This document shows, piece after piece, positions 16,479 through 26,055 of a stretch of 64,000 bases of DNA (positions are counted from its first letter, which is position 1; each line of letters begins with the position of its first letter). The notes beneath the pieces are model-generated. The model did no database searches and had not been told where the DNA came from. It was given only the letters and a program-made list of their open reading frames with translations. The stretch is taken from positions 992,001-1,056,000 of the forward strand of contig NZ_FOPG01000001.1 in assembly GCF_900113435.1 (NCBI RefSeq). The letters are read 5' to 3'. A program made the translations under genes and the position numbers. The DNA comes from Sulfitobacter dubius (GTDB taxonomy: Bacteria > Pseudomonadota > Alphaproteobacteria > Rhodobacterales > Rhodobacteraceae).

Positions 16479-17264
16479 ATGCGTATTTTGATTACAAACG
16501 ATGACGGCATCAACGCGCCCGGTCTGGCCGTGTTGCGCGCCATTGCCGAGGAACTGGCCGGGCCCAAGGGCGAGGTCTGGACCGTCGCACCCGCGTTCGA
16601 GCAATCCGGCGTGGGTCATTGCATCAGCTACACCAAGCCGATGATGATCACGCAATTGGACGACCGCGTCTTCGCCACCGAAGGCTCCCCCGCCGATTGC
16701 GTGCTTGCCGCGATCCATGACACAATGACTGCCGCCCCCCCCGATCTGGTGCTTTCCGGCGTGAACCGGGGCAACAATGCCGCTGAAAACGCGCTCTATT
16801 CCGGCACGCTTGGCGGCGCGATAGAGGCGGCGTTGCAGGGCCTTCCGGCCATCGCCCTGTCGCAATACTTCGGCCCGGCGAACCGCGATCTGGCCGATCC
16901 TTTTGAGGCCGCCGCCCAACACGGCGTTGAAACCTGCCGTCGCATTCTGGACCACAGTCCCAGCGAAGAAGCCGCCTATGGCCTTTTCTACAACGTGAAC
17001 TTCCCCCCCGTCGCAGGGGCGGACGTGCGCGGCATCCGGCTGGCCCCCCAAGGCCGCCGCCCCGGCACCGGTTTTTCCACCGAAGCACATCTTTCGCCAT
17101 CGGGGCGCCGTTTCTTGTGGATTAAAGGCGGCGACCAGCGCGTGCAAACTGCACCGGGCAGCGATGCCTGCGTGAACCTTGACGGCTATGTTTCGGTCAC
17201 ACCAATGCGCTGCGATTTGACGGATCACACGGCCTTAGACACACTGGCAGGCATTAACGGATGA
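16479..17264 (+). CDS. surE: 5'/3'-nucleotidase SurE
   Basis: 261 residues, standard length. The metal-binding N-terminus [15 protein letters not shown] and the core [21 protein letters not shown] are diagnostic. SurE dephosphorylates nucleoside monophosphates and is linked to stationary-phase survival. The stop overlaps the pcm start by four bases, the conserved surE-pcm arrangement. Confidence 0.96.
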   Translation: MRILITNDDGINAPGLAVLRAIAEELAGPKGEVWTVAPAFEQSGVGHCISYTKPMMITQLDDRVFATEGSPADCVLAAIHDTMTAAPPDLVLSGVNRGNNAAENALYSGTLGGAIEAALQGLPAIALSQYFGPANRDLADPFEAAAQHGVETCRRILDHSPSEEAAYGLFYNVNFPPVAGADVRGIRLAPQGRRPGTGFSTEAHLSPSGRRFLWIKGGDQRVQTAPGSDACVNLDGYVSVTPMRCDLTDHTALDTLAGING

Positions 17265-17917
17265 ATGAGCCGCCCATCTCTGAAGCGGAACGTAAGATGC
17301 AGTTCCTCTACGCGCTGCGCTCCAAGGGCGTGACCGACGCGCGTGTGCTGACGGCGATGGAAGCGATTGACCGCGGCCCCTTTATCCGCGGCATCTTCGC
17401 CAGCCGCGCCTATGAGGATATGCCCCTGCCCATCGCCTGCGGCCAGACGATCAGCCAGCCTTCAGTCGTGGGGTTGATGAGCCAAGCCTTGCAGGTGTCG
17501 TCCCGCGATAAGGTGCTCGAAATCGGCACCGGCTCGGGCTATCAGGCGGCGATCCTCAGCAAGCTCGCGCGGCGGGTCTATACGATCGACCGGCACCGGC
17601 GCTTGGTACAAGAGGCGCGGGGCGTGTTTGAAGCGATGGATCTCAACAACATCACCGCGATTACCGCCGACGGCAGCTTCGGCCTTGCCGAACAGGCGCC
17701 CTTTGATCGGATCATCGTCACCGCCGCCGCCGAAGACCCGCCCGGCCCCTTGCTTGCCCAACTCAAAGAGGGTGGCATCATGGTGCTGCCCGTGGGCCAA
17801 TCGGACACTGTTCAGCACCTAATTCGCGTGCGAAAGACCGCTGACGGGCTGGAATACGACGAATTGCGTGCCGTGCGCTTTGTCCCCCTGCTGGAAGGCT
17901 TGGGCAAGGACGGTTAA
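17261..17917 (+). CDS. pcm: protein-L-isoaspartate O-methyltransferase
   Basis: 218 residues. It repairs isoaspartyl damage by SAM-dependent methylation. The signature [17 protein letters not shown] and SAM motif [15 protein letters not shown] are present, with the post-motif [16 protein letters not shown]. Coupled to surE by a 4-base overlap and followed by the LysM/M23 lipoprotein gene, the neighbourhood that in E. coli also contains nlpD. Confidence 0.95.
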   Translation: MNEPPISEAERKMQFLYALRSKGVTDARVLTAMEAIDRGPFIRGIFASRAYEDMPLPIACGQTISQPSVVGLMSQALQVSSRDKVLEIGTGSGYQAAILSKLARRVYTIDRHRRLVQEARGVFEAMDLNNITAITADGSFGLAEQAPFDRIIVTAAAEDPPGPLLAQLKEGGIMVLPVGQSDTVQHLIRVRKTADGLEYDELRAVRFVPLLEGLGKDG

Positions 17918-17973
17918 TAGGTTAGAGAGACAACGCCCCATATCTTTAAGGGGGCGAAGATGAGGACTTGCAG

Positions 17974-19224
17974 ATGCGCCAAACACGCTTGCGCCGCCAC
18001 ACGCGGCTGACCCTAATGGCCGGAACCAGTGCGATACTGCTGGCCGGTTGCGAAAATCAGCCGCTTGATTACGACATGCGCAGTACCTTTGGCGATGGTT
18101 TTTCAACTGCCGAGGCCGCACGCGGCCCCCTTGCGGATCGCCCCAAACCCGATGCGCGGGGCGTCATCGCTTATCCAAATTACCAAGTCGCTGTCGCCCG
18201 CCGGGGTGATACGCTCAAAGACGTGGCTGCCCGCGTAGGCGCAGATGGCAATGAATTGGCCCGCTACAACGGCATCGAACTCAGCGTACCGCTGCGCCAA
18301 GGCGAAATCATCGCCCTGCCCCGCCGTGTGGCCGAACCCGCCCCCGGCACCGATGGCAGCGTCGACATCACCACCCTCGCAGGCAGCGCGATTGATCGCG
18401 CCCCGGCGACGCCAACGGTGCAGACACAAAGCCTGCCGCCCGCAAGCAGCAGCCCCTCCACCAGCGCGCCCGCGCCTCAGCCCTCGGCACCGCAATCCAA
18501 AGAGCCGGTCCGTCACCGGGTGGAGCGCGGAGAGACGGCCTATACCGTTGCCCGCCTCTATAACGTGCCAGTCAAAGCGCTGGCCGAATGGAACGGGCTT
18601 GGCCCCGATTTTGCGATCCGCGAAGGCCAGTTCTTGCTGATCCCAGTTGAAAAACAAGCGCCCCCCCGTCAGGCGACCAACACGACCTCAAGTGCTGCTG
18701 CGACACCTCCTGTGCAGCCCGCCACCAGCGCCCCCGGCGCGGGCAGCCCTACGCCTACGCCACCCTCGGCCGCCAAACCGCTGCCCCAAGATGAGACCGC
18801 GCAGCCATTGCCGCCCAAGGCCGAGCCAGAAAAGCCCGTGGCCGATGTCGGCAAGACCACTGCGCCCGCCAAAGCCGCCAAAATGACCCCGCCCGTTCAG
18901 GGTTCAATCATCCGCGCCTATGCGAAGGGCAAGAACGAGGGTATCAACATCCAAGGTAGCCCCGGCGCGCCTGTGAAAGCCGCCGAGGGCGGCACTGTCG
19001 CCGCCATCACCAAAAGCGCGGATGGCATCCCGATTGTCGTGGTCCGCCACCCAGACAACCTGCTGACGGTCTATGCAAATGTGGATGGGGTGAACGTCTC
19101 GAAAGGCGACAGTGTCAGCCGCGGCCAGCAGATTGCCAAGTTGCGCGGCGGATCAGAATCGCATGTGCATTTCGAGGTGCGTAAGGGTTTTGAAAGCGTC
19201 GATCCAACGCCCTATATTCAGTAA
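17974..19224 (+). CDS. LysM and M23-like lipoprotein (NlpD-type)
   Basis: About 416 residues. The lipobox LLAGC (Cys near residue 26) marks an outer- or inner-membrane lipoprotein. Two LysM peptidoglycan-binding units follow (about 65-115 and 180-225, the second starting HRVERGETAYTVARLYNVP), then a long Pro/Ala/Ser linker, and a C-terminal M23 (LytM) domain from about 310. The M23 catalytic residues look degenerate (GINIQGSPG and SHVHFEVRKG, lacking the first HxxxD), as in NlpD, so it is probably an amidase activator rather than a peptidase. ATG 17974 preferred over TTG 17968. Confidence 0.88.
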   Translation: MRQTRLRRHTRLTLMAGTSAILLAGCENQPLDYDMRSTFGDGFSTAEAARGPLADRPKPDARGVIAYPNYQVAVARRGDTLKDVAARVGADGNELARYNGIELSVPLRQGEIIALPRRVAEPAPGTDGSVDITTLAGSAIDRAPATPTVQTQSLPPASSSPSTSAPAPQPSAPQSKEPVRHRVERGETAYTVARLYNVPVKALAEWNGLGPDFAIREGQFLLIPVEKQAPPRQATNTTSSAAATPPVQPATSAPGAGSPTPTPPSAAKPLPQDETAQPLPPKAEPEKPVADVGKTTAPAKAAKMTPPVQGSIIRAYAKGKNEGINIQGSPGAPVKAAEGGTVAAITKSADGIPIVVVRHPDNLLTVYANVDGVNVSKGDSVSRGQQIAKLRGGSESHVHFEVRKGFESVDPTPYIQ

Positions 19225-19232
19225 GAATACGA

Positions 19233-19265
19233 AAAAGGGGCCCGCAAGTAATGCAGGCCCCTTTT
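19233..19265. terminator. bidirectional terminator between nlpD-like gene and DUF815 gene
   Basis: AAAAGGGGCC and GGCCCCTTTT form a 10-bp stem between two convergent genes; A/T ends on both sides give T-tracts for both strands. Confidence 0.88.
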
Positions 19266-19288
19266 GTCTAACATCGAGATACCGTTGC

Positions 19289-20137
19289 TCAGCCGCCCGT
19301 AACCGGGACACCCTTGCGGCCGGCGAGATCCACAAAGTACTGCCATGCCACACGCCCCGACCGGGCACCGCGCGTGGCCTGCCATTCGACAGCCTCTGCA
19401 CACAGGGTTTCGTCGTCGATCTCGACCCCGAATGCATCGCAATAGCCCCGGATCATGGCGAGATACTGGTCCTGATCGCAGGGGTGGAACCCCAGCCACA
19501 GCCCAAAACGGTCAGAGAGAGAGACCTTTTCCTCCACTGCTTCGGACGGGTTTATCGCACTGCCACGCTCATTCTCGATCATGTCGCGCGGCATCAGGTG
19601 ACGGCGATTGGATGTGGCATAGAGCACGACATTATTAGGCCGCCCCTCGATACCGCCATCCAGCACCGCCTTCAGCGACTTGTAATGCGCATCATCATGG
19701 CCAAAGCTGAGGTCATCACAAAACAAGATGAACCGCTGCGATGCCCCGCGCAGAAGGCTCAGCAGACGCCCGACCGACGGCAGATCCTCGCGCTGCAATT
19801 CAACAATGCGCAGCCCTTCATGCGATGCATGAACATCAGCATGTATTGCTTTGACAAGGCTTGATTTTCCCATGCCGCGCGCACCCCAAAGAAGGGCATT
19901 GTTCGCAGGCAATCCAGCTGCAAACTGCCGGGTATTAGCCAGCAAAGTATCCCTTGCCCGGTCAACGCCAATCAACAGCGGTAGGTCTATCCGCGCGACC
20001 TGCGGCACCGGCACCAGACGGTCGGGGTCGGTGTGCCAGACAAACGCCGTCGCCGCGTCAAAGTCGGGGGCTGAAAGCGGCGCCGGAGACATGCGCTCCA
20101 GCGCCGCCGCAATACGGTCCATCGGATCGTCGATCAC
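19289..20137 (-). CDS. DUF815 AAA-type ATPase
   Basis: 282 residues. A P-loop ([16 protein letters not shown], about residue 85) and a Walker B-like [10 protein letters not shown] are followed by sensor-1 [12 protein letters not shown] and an arginine-rich AAA lid. DUF815 proteins are widespread, uncharacterised AAA ATPases. Its start overlaps the tatC stop by four bases, so it is translated with the tat operon. Confidence 0.85.
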   Translation of the reverse strand: MIDDPMDRIAAALERMSPAPLSAPDFDAATAFVWHTDPDRLVPVPQVARIDLPLLIGVDRARDTLLANTRQFAAGLPANNALLWGARGMGKSSLVKAIHADVHASHEGLRIVELQREDLPSVGRLLSLLRGASQRFILFCDDLSFGHDDAHYKSLKAVLDGGIEGRPNNVVLYATSNRRHLMPRDMIENERGSAINPSEAVEEKVSLSDRFGLWLGFHPCDQDQYLAMIRGYCDAFGVEIDDETLCAEAVEWQATRGARSGRVAWQYFVDLAGRKGVPVTGG

Positions 20138-20991
20138 AGCAGGTCTTCCTCGTCTTCGTCGTCAAAGTAGCCCTCTTCGCGCAGCTTCTCGTCGCGCTTT
20201 TTCTCGACCCGGCGCACGAGGAAGATCGAGATTTCGTAAAGGCCGTAGACCACAACAAACAAGATCACCTGCGTGATCACATCTGGCGGCGTGACAAGGG
20301 CTGCCAGCACAAGGATCGCCACCACGGCATATTTGCGCACATTGCCGAGACCTTCGGAACTGACCAGCCCGGCCTTGCCCATTAGGGTCAGCAGCACGGG
20401 CAGCTGGAAGCACAGGCCAAAGGCTACGATGAACTTGATCGTAAGCGAGAGGTATTCCTGCGCCGAGCCTTGGAATGCGATGGCCGCGATGCCGTTCTCA
20501 CCATCGGGCCCTTCACCAACAAGCGTGCCAGCCTGCTGGAACCCAAGGAAAAAATCGAAGGCCAGCGGGGTGACGACGTAAAAGGCAAAGGCCGCACCGA
20601 GGAAAAACATCACCGGCGAGGAGATCAGGAAAGGTAGAAAGGCGCCCTTCTCGTTCTTGTAAAGCCCCGGCGCCACAAAGCGCCACAGCTGGTAGCTGAT
20701 GAAAGGAAAACCCAGCACCAGACCGCCCAACAGCGAGATCGAGATCGCGACAAAGAAACCTTCTTGCAGCTTGATCAGGATCAGTCCGCAGTCTTCCTGC
20801 CCCCGTTCGGCCATGGCCGAGCACAGCGGTTCGGTCAGGAAGTTGAAGATCGGATTCCAGACGGTAAAGCAGATCACCATACCGATGATGAAGGCGATGA
20901 CAGAGTGGATGAGCCGCGTGCGCAGCTCGGCCAGATGCTCGATCAGCGGGGCCGAGCTGTCGTCGATATCATAGTCGTCGGAGGCGCTCAT
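20134..20991 (-). CDS. tatC: Sec-independent translocase subunit TatC
   Basis: 285 residues with six membrane helices; the N-terminal [19 protein letters not shown] and [16 protein letters not shown] are family signatures. TatC binds twin-arginine signal peptides and with TatB forms the receptor. An insertion in the third periplasmic loop ([20 protein letters not shown]) and a charged cytosolic tail rich in Glu/Asp are present. Third gene of tatABC, 5 bases after tatB. Confidence 0.96.
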   Translation of the reverse strand: MSASDDYDIDDSSAPLIEHLAELRTRLIHSVIAFIIGMVICFTVWNPIFNFLTEPLCSAMAERGQEDCGLILIKLQEGFFVAISISLLGGLVLGFPFISYQLWRFVAPGLYKNEKGAFLPFLISSPVMFFLGAAFAFYVVTPLAFDFFLGFQQAGTLVGEGPDGENGIAAIAFQGSAQEYLSLTIKFIVAFGLCFQLPVLLTLMGKAGLVSSEGLGNVRKYAVVAILVLAALVTPPDVITQVILFVVVYGLYEISIFLVRRVEKKRDEKLREEGYFDDEDEEDLL

Positions 20992-20996
20992 TTAAT

Positions 20997-21617
20997 TTAC
21001 TCTTTTTTCGCGGCTGGTTTGGGGGCCGCTGGCTTCTTGGTGGCAGGCTTTTTCGCAGCAGGTTTCTTGGCGGCCGTCTTCTTAACCGCTGGCTTCTTAG
21101 CCGCTGGCGCCTTTTCGATGGCAGGTTTTGCCGGGGCCGCCTTTTTTGCCGCAGGTTTGGCAGCCTCTGCCGGGGTCGCGTCAGACAACTTTGCCTCAGC
21201 CGCCTCGGCCTGTGTCATGGCTTCAGCCGCTTCGCGTTGCTTGCGCTCGGCAGCGGCGCGGGCGGTGCTGGCTTGGATCTTTTTCACATCCTCTGCCTTT
21301 TGCGCCGCCAGTTTGCCGGTCTCGCTGTCGGGGTCAAAGTTGGTCAGCGAACGGGTCGCGTCCTTTACCTCGTCCATCGCGCTGCCCAGGGGATTGGTCG
21401 CGGTTTTCAGCGATTTGTTCAGCGACGAGGACACCTCGCGCATACCGCTTTCATCAGCGGCGTCGTTCATAGCTTGGCTGAATTCACGCGCCATGCCCTT
21501 GGCCTTGCCCACGAATTGCCCGACGCGCCGAAACAGCACGGGCAGATCCTTGGGGCCGACCACGATCAGGGCCACCACGCCAATGACCAGAAGTTCCGTC
21601 CAACCCAGATCGAACAT
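20997..21617 (-). CDS. tatB: twin-arginine translocase subunit TatB with long Lys/Ala-rich tail
   Basis: 206 residues. An N-terminal helix ([20 protein letters not shown]), the [20 protein letters not shown] hinge/amphipathic helix and a coiled region to about residue 150 define TatB. The last 55 residues are made of AAKKPA-type repeats, much like histone-H1 tails. Partner of TatC in signal recognition. Four bases after tatA. Confidence 0.94.
   Translation of the reverse strand: MFDLGWTELLVIGVVALIVVGPKDLPVLFRRVGQFVGKAKGMAREFSQAMNDAADESGMREVSSSLNKSLKTATNPLGSAMDEVKDATRSLTNFDPDSETGKLAAQKAEDVKKIQASTARAAAERKQREAAEAMTQAEAAEAKLSDATPAEAAKPAAKKAAPAKPAIEKAPAAKKPAVKKTAAKKPAAKKPATKKPAAPKPAAKKE
21001..21165 (-). 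repeat. imperfect Lys/Ala-coding repeat in tatB
   Basis: Reiterated units related to GCTGGCTTCTTGGxGGC on the plus strand encode KKPA/KKTA repeats of the TatB tail. Low complexity, likely variable in length between strains. Confidence 0.6.
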
Positions 21618-21621
21618 CGGG

Positions 21622-21891
21622 TTACACCCGGTCCTTGTCGGCCTTCAGGTCGGTCTTAGGATGCGTGCCCTGATCGGCATGCTCGGGCAGGTCGGCATGA
21701 TGCACTTCGTCGACATGTTTGATGTCGTCCGTGCGCTTGGTCTCTTCTTCGCCTTCGCTGATACCTTTTTTGAAGCTGGTGATGCCTTTGCCGACTTCGC
21801 CCATGAGCGAGGAAATCTTGCCACGGCCAAAAAGCACCAGCACGACAACCGCGATCAGCAGCAGGCCCGGCAATCCGATATTGTTCAACAT
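21622..21891 (-). CDS. tatA: twin-arginine translocase subunit TatA
   Basis: 89 residues from the ATG at 21891; a longer upstream reading is non-coding. Short membrane helix (residues 4-20), hinge [17 protein letters not shown] and amphipathic helix, then an acidic, His-containing tail. The conserved FGxGK pore/hinge motif is intact. TatA oligomerises to form the translocation pore for folded proteins. First gene of tatABC-DUF815. Confidence 0.95.
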   Translation of the reverse strand: MLNNIGLPGLLLIAVVVLVLFGRGKISSLMGEVGKGITSFKKGISEGEEETKRTDDIKHVDEVHHADLPEHADQGTHPKTDLKADKDRV

Positions 21892-22037
21892 GTCTGTTCT
21901 CCCATCTTGTTTGGCACGCGTGCGGGCGCACCGGTTTGTCCTGTGATAGCGGCCCTTGCCGGGGCCATGAAGAGGCAAAGCGATCGAGACGGCAGCGCTT
22001 GGTGCCATGCACCGCAGATTTCGCGGATGCAGAATCA

Positions 22038-22061
22038 CTCCTGACGTGCTTATGTCAGGAG
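22038..22061. promoter_or_regulatory. inverted repeat at start of WYL regulator gene (candidate operator)
   Basis: CTCCTGAC and GTCAGGAG form a perfect 8-bp dyad with an 8-base spacer, ending one base before the ATG at 22063. Its right arm contains the only AGGAG, so as RNA it would hide the ribosome site; as DNA it is a good autoregulatory operator. Confidence 0.5.
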
Positions 22062-22062
22062 C

Positions 22063-22719
22063 ATGAGAAACAACAATCTTAGGCTGGTCACACTGATCGA
22101 CACCCTGCGGGATGGCCGGGTGCATCGGGCGGATGATCTGGCGGCCTCTCTGGGTGTATCGGTGCGTACAATTTACCGCGATATGGACAAGCTCAGCGCC
22201 TCGGGCGTGCCCGTCGCCGGGACGCGGGGCGAAGGCTACCGGATCACGCCTGCAATCACCCTGCCGCCCATCACCCTCACCCCAACTGAACTAGAGGCGC
22301 TAAACCTTGGCCTCGCAGTTGCGGCGGAGGTGGGTGATGCCGATTTGCAGGGCGCGGCCGGGACATTGGCCGCAAAGTTCGACGCCGTCCTACCGACCGA
22401 GAGCATCGCCGAAGGTGCCGCATGGCGCCACGCGCTGCACCCGCAGGGCAAGGCGACACGGATCTTTGCACATCTACCCGTGCTGCGCGCGGCGATACAG
22501 GCGCGGCAGAAATTGCGGATTGGCATCGTGAACGAAGACGCTCGGGTCGTCCGACCGCTTAGGGTAGAGAATTGGGGGCGTTTTTGGCTGCTGACCGCAT
22601 GGTGTGAAGACGACGAAGGATTCGCGACCTACCCGTTAAATCAGATTGATCGTGCAGAGGCGCTACCAGAACTATTCGTAGATGAGCCGGGAAAGAGCTT
22701 GGCTGACGCCCACGCCTAG
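22063..22719 (+). CDS. YafY-type HTH/WYL-domain transcriptional regulator
   Basis: 218 residues. N-terminal HTH_11 (about 5-60, ADDLAASLGVSVRTIYRDMDKL) and a linker (ITLPPITLTPTELEALNLGL) lead to a C-terminal WYL-like domain (about 135-210; RPLRVENWGRFWLLTAWC). Such proteins sense ligands or nucleic acids through the WYL domain; many control divergent detoxification genes. Divergent from tatA with 171 bases between. A dyad overlaps its start. The stop is two bases from the convergent Lin0512 gene, without a terminator. Confidence 0.87.
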   Translation: MRNNNLRLVTLIDTLRDGRVHRADDLAASLGVSVRTIYRDMDKLSASGVPVAGTRGEGYRITPAITLPPITLTPTELEALNLGLAVAAEVGDADLQGAAGTLAAKFDAVLPTESIAEGAAWRHALHPQGKATRIFAHLPVLRAAIQARQKLRIGIVNEDARVVRPLRVENWGRFWLLTAWCEDDEGFATYPLNQIDRAEALPELFVDEPGKSLADAHA

Positions 22720-22721
22720 TC

Positions 22722-23078
22722 TTAACCCTTCAACCGCCAGCCAGTTTGCGATGGCAAGAACGCCTCGACACTCGCCTGTGCCACGACGATCGTATCCTGT
22801 CCCGTGGGCACGTTGAGCCCGCCCATGACGGCACGCACCTCGGCCCGACCACGCGGTAGCTTGGGCACCAGCACGTCGATATCCACCTTGTCAGGTTCCT
22901 GCACCGCGACGGTGACCTGCACGCGCATTTGGTCCGGTGTCACGTCCAACGCGCCAAATAGCGGCAAAGACGAGTGGCGCAGAGCGTCTTCGATCGCGCG
23001 GGCGCAGGCTTTGGTATAATCCATCCCGTGCAGATCATTGCCCATGCCCATTTCGATGATGATCCGTTGCTCAGTCAT
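22722..23078 (-). CDS. Lin0512-family protein, copy 2
   Basis: 118 residues starting with MTEQRIIIEMGMGNDLHG; the start is set by homology with the upstream copy. It matches the Lin0512 family (short, widespread, unknown): IEMGMGNDLHGMDYTKACARAIEDALRHSSL then a pattern ending AxVExxL-like ASVEAFL. It overlaps the upstream paralogue by eight bases. Both follow an ABC ATPase gene. No catalytic motif is known; the EMGMGxD loop is the most conserved feature. Confidence 0.75.
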   Translation of the reverse strand: MTEQRIIIEMGMGNDLHGMDYTKACARAIEDALRHSSLPLFGALDVTPDQMRVQVTVAVQEPDKVDIDVLVPKLPRGRAEVRAVMGGLNVPTGQDTIVVAQASVEAFLPSQTGWRLKG

Positions 23079-23421
23079 CCGCACGCTCCATGTCGAACCC
23101 CACGGACAGTGCCACATTGGCCATGACGGTCGGGTTTCCCTCTCCTTCGGGGCGGGGCACGTCAAGCCCGCCGAGGTGCAGATTGACCGTCACCTCGCCA
23201 TAGGGAAAGACCGCACACAGTGCTTCGGCATCAACCAGATCGGGCCGTTGCACACCCACATCGAGGATGATGCGCATGGCGGATTTGTCGAAACCGAAAA
23301 GTTCGGCCAGATTGATCGAATTATGCCACAGCGCATCCTGCACCGCGCGTGTCGCGGCCTGCGTATAATCGGCGCGGCGCAGGGACGACCCCATGCCAAA
23401 TTCTACCATCAGCGGGGTCAT
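23071..23421 (-). CDS. Lin0512-family protein, copy 1
   Basis: 116 residues from ATG 23421, which overlaps the stop of the ABC ATPase gene (ATGA). It begins MTPLMVEFGMGSSLRRADYT and aligns by eye along its length with the next gene: MVEFGMGSSLRRADYTQAAT versus IIEMGMGNDLHGMDYTKACA, then ALWHNSINL versus ALRHSSLPL. The two are thus adjacent diverged paralogues, possibly a heterodimer. Function unknown; the coupling to an ATPase of the iron/polyamine type is a clue only. Confidence 0.75.
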   Translation of the reverse strand: MTPLMVEFGMGSSLRRADYTQAATRAVQDALWHNSINLAELFGFDKSAMRIILDVGVQRPDLVDAEALCAVFPYGEVTVNLHLGGLDVPRPEGEGNPTVMANVALSVGFDMERADD

Positions 23422-24506
23422 CGCGTCACCGGAAAGACAAAGCAGCGGTCGCGGCGGACGGTCAGCCACATGACAGCGCCGGGTTGCGGAAGAAAGACAT
23501 TGGGCACCGTTGCCCTCAGCCGCGAGCCGTCCTGCTCAAGCACGAATTCGACAAGGCTTTCGTTCCCCATAAAGCGCGCGCGTTCCACCACGGCGCGGGC
23601 CGGTGTGCCATCGGTCGCCGTGGGGCGTGGGCCTTTCCCCGCCCGGTCAAAGTCGATGCGCAGGTGTTGGGGGCGAAAGACGATATTGACCGGCGTACCA
23701 TCGGGCACTCCGGGGGCAAGAAACTGGCCAAAAACCGTATCGGCCAATGCACCGTTCACCGTGGCTTCCAACACATTCGCATCACTGAAAAACGCGACAG
23801 AGGCGCGATCGACGGGCCGCGTATAGACGTTATAGGGCGCGCCCTGCTGGACGATCTTGCCGTCGCGCATCAGCGCGATTTCATCAGCCATGCGCATCGC
23901 CTCATCCGGTTCATGGGTGACGAGCAGAACGGCGGTGTCTTCCTCTTTCAGGATGCTTAAGGTCTCATCGCGGATGCCATCACGCAGACGGTTGTCGAGG
24001 CCCGAGAACGGCTCGTCCATCAGCATGATCCGTGGTTGCGGGGCCAACGCACGGGCCAGCGCCACGCGCTGTTGTTCACCGCCTGAAAGCTGATGCGGGT
24101 AGCCGTCGATGTAGCGCAGCAGGTCCACCCGCTTGAGCAAATCTTCGATGCGATTGCGTTTCTCGGCCTTGGTCCCGGTCTTGAGCCCGAAGCCCACGTT
24201 ATCGGCCACGCTCAGATGCGGAAACAGCGCGAAGTCTTGGAACATCAAGCCAATCTCGCGCCGCTCGGGCGGGACACGAAACACCGTGTCGCAGATCAGC
24301 TTGCCATCGACGTGGATCGTGCCGCTGTCTTGCATCTCAACCCCCGCGATCATCCGCAGGGTCGTGGACTTGCCGCAGCCAGAGGGGCCGAGCAGACAGG
24401 TCACCTGCCCCGGCATGATCTGCAAAGACACGTCGTCGACCACCTGCCGCCCGCCATAGCTGCGGCGCAGGTTTTTGATTTCCAGTCGGGGGGTGGGGTC
24501 TGTCAT
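23418..24506 (-). CDS. ABC transporter ATP-binding protein (FbpC/PotA type)
   Basis: 362 residues. Walker A GPSGCGKSTT, signature LSGGEQQRVALARAL, Walker B RIMLMDEPFSGLD and switch His in VTHEPDEA are all present, and a C-terminal TOBE regulatory domain covers about 280-360. This subclass energises import of ferric iron, polyamine, sulfate or related solutes. No permease or binding protein is encoded nearby; instead two Lin0512 genes follow, the first overlapping by four bases. It may serve a transporter encoded elsewhere. Confidence 0.9.
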   Translation of the reverse strand: MTDPTPRLEIKNLRRSYGGRQVVDDVSLQIMPGQVTCLLGPSGCGKSTTLRMIAGVEMQDSGTIHVDGKLICDTVFRVPPERREIGLMFQDFALFPHLSVADNVGFGLKTGTKAEKRNRIEDLLKRVDLLRYIDGYPHQLSGGEQQRVALARALAPQPRIMLMDEPFSGLDNRLRDGIRDETLSILKEEDTAVLLVTHEPDEAMRMADEIALMRDGKIVQQGAPYNVYTRPVDRASVAFFSDANVLEATVNGALADTVFGQFLAPGVPDGTPVNIVFRPQHLRIDFDRAGKGPRPTATDGTPARAVVERARFMGNESLVEFVLEQDGSRLRATVPNVFLPQPGAVMWLTVRRDRCFVFPVTR

Positions 24507-24549
24507 AAGAAGATGCAGTATCCGATCAAATCGCTAGGAAACCCAGCTA

Positions 24550-25908
24550 TCAGCCCCGTCGCGCCCCCGCAAGCACCGCCGAGAAACCAGCGATCAGGAC
24601 GAGCACGCAGATCGCCAGCAATTGCTCGTATTTATGCCCTTCCGGCAGAAGGGCCGCCACAGGTTCCCAGCCCCGCGCGAAATAGGCAGCCGCCCCCAGC
24701 ATCGCGGCGGCGAAGGCAGTAAGGTAGCTCCAGACCGGGATCGCGCGCTTGGCCACCAGCCCCACCAGCAGCACCGGGGTTAAAAACATCGAAGCGGTGC
24801 CGCTGACCGCCACCGCGTCAAACAGCGTGGCATTGCCCCAAAGCGTCAGCAGCGCGCCGAGCATCATAAACCCCGCCATCACCAGCCGCCCACCCATCAG
24901 GCTGCGCGGCGCAATGCGCCACTCCTCAACCATCAGCCGCGCGGCAGAGGCCAGCGCAGAATCGAGCGTCGAGAGGGCGGAGACCAGCAGCGACAGCATC
25001 AGCGCCACGAAAATCCAGCCCGGGAACATCAGCCCCCATGTGCCGATCAACTCGCCCTCATAGGCCGCACCGGTGAGGCTGGCCTGGATGCCGAAGAAAC
25101 CGAAGCCGATGATGCAAAGCGTGGATATCCAAAAGGCATGGAGGAAGGAGGCCCGCGTCGTGGCTTCATCCGCTAGAAAGCCGCGGTCCATCATCACCGG
25201 ATCATGGGCGGGGTAAGAAAACACCTGCAGCAGCGCCACCGCCAAAAGCACCCAGCCGTTATACGGCCCCGACACGCCCGGCGCGCTCAGCACTGCGCCA
25301 AGCTCGAACCCTGGGCTCAGCAGCAGCGCGCCAAGTGCGAGACCGAAAACGACAAGAAAAACCATCATCTGCACCACATCTGTGCGCAGCGCGGCGGAAA
25401 GCCCGCCCCATGCCGAATAGCCAAAGCCCAAAGCCGCAACGATCAGCACCGCCAGCGTGCCCGACCCCGGCCAGACAGCCTCGAAGATCAGCGCGACGAC
25501 CAGCAGATTGGCAAAAACCTCGGACAGCAGCCGCAGCCCGATCACGAGGTTATAGGCCGCAGTGCCCGCCCCGCCGAAATGCCCGCCCAGCCAGTCCTGC
25601 ACCGAGCGCGCACTGCCGCGGCGCAGGTGGCCAACGATATAGCCGCCGGTCAGGAACGATCCGTAGTAGGCCGCATAGGCCAGTGTGCCTGCGATGCCGT
25701 AGAAATAGCCCAAGATCGCCGCGTTCATCAGGCTGCGGGCGAAAATCCACGTGGTAACTTGGCTCAGCACCAGCACCCAAAGCCCCGGCGCGCGGCCCGC
25801 CGCATTGGCCCCGCCAAAGAACCCCTCGATTGTGGCACGGCGCGGCGCGACAAGCAGGCTGGCAAGAATGACAGCCGCGAAGAGAACAATTAAAACGGTG
25901 CTTTGCAT
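24550..25908 (-). CDS. sodium:solute symporter family protein
   Basis: 452 residues, about 13 membrane helices. The sequence fits the SSS family (FFGGANAAGRAPGLWVLVLS near the N-terminus, GYIVGHLRRGSARSVQDWLGG and ALSTLDSALASAARLMVEEW in the core, the latter with the Na2-site Ser pair). It probably imports a metabolite with sodium; the substrate is unknown. It stands alone, 43 bases after nothing but the neighbouring ABC ATPase start and preceded by a hairpin from the gene upstream. Confidence 0.87.
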   Translation of the reverse strand: MQSTVLIVLFAAVILASLLVAPRRATIEGFFGGANAAGRAPGLWVLVLSQVTTWIFARSLMNAAILGYFYGIAGTLAYAAYYGSFLTGGYIVGHLRRGSARSVQDWLGGHFGGAGTAAYNLVIGLRLLSEVFANLLVVALIFEAVWPGSGTLAVLIVAALGFGYSAWGGLSAALRTDVVQMMVFLVVFGLALGALLLSPGFELGAVLSAPGVSGPYNGWVLLAVALLQVFSYPAHDPVMMDRGFLADEATTRASFLHAFWISTLCIIGFGFFGIQASLTGAAYEGELIGTWGLMFPGWIFVALMLSLLVSALSTLDSALASAARLMVEEWRIAPRSLMGGRLVMAGFMMLGALLTLWGNATLFDAVAVSGTASMFLTPVLLVGLVAKRAIPVWSYLTAFAAAMLGAAAYFARGWEPVAALLPEGHKYEQLLAICVLVLIAGFSAVLAGARRG

Positions 25909-26006
25909 GGGGCAGGCCCTTTCGGTGAGACAACCCCTTTAGCGTTAGCCGCGCGGCTTGAAGCGGGCTAGTCCCGAAACACCCGCTGTCAGAAATGTGA
26001 TGGCCC

Positions 26007-26042
26007 GGCAGCGTGGCAAGGGCCTGCCTCCGCCACGCCGCC
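26007..26042 (-). terminator. possible terminator hairpin between small secreted gene and symporter gene
   Basis: On the minus strand GGCGGCGTGGC pairs with GCCACGCTGCC (11 bp including one G-U, 14-base loop), just after the stop of the small secreted protein gene. No clear T-tract follows, so efficiency is uncertain. Confidence 0.4.
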
Positions 26043-26055
26043 GGATCAATCGTCG

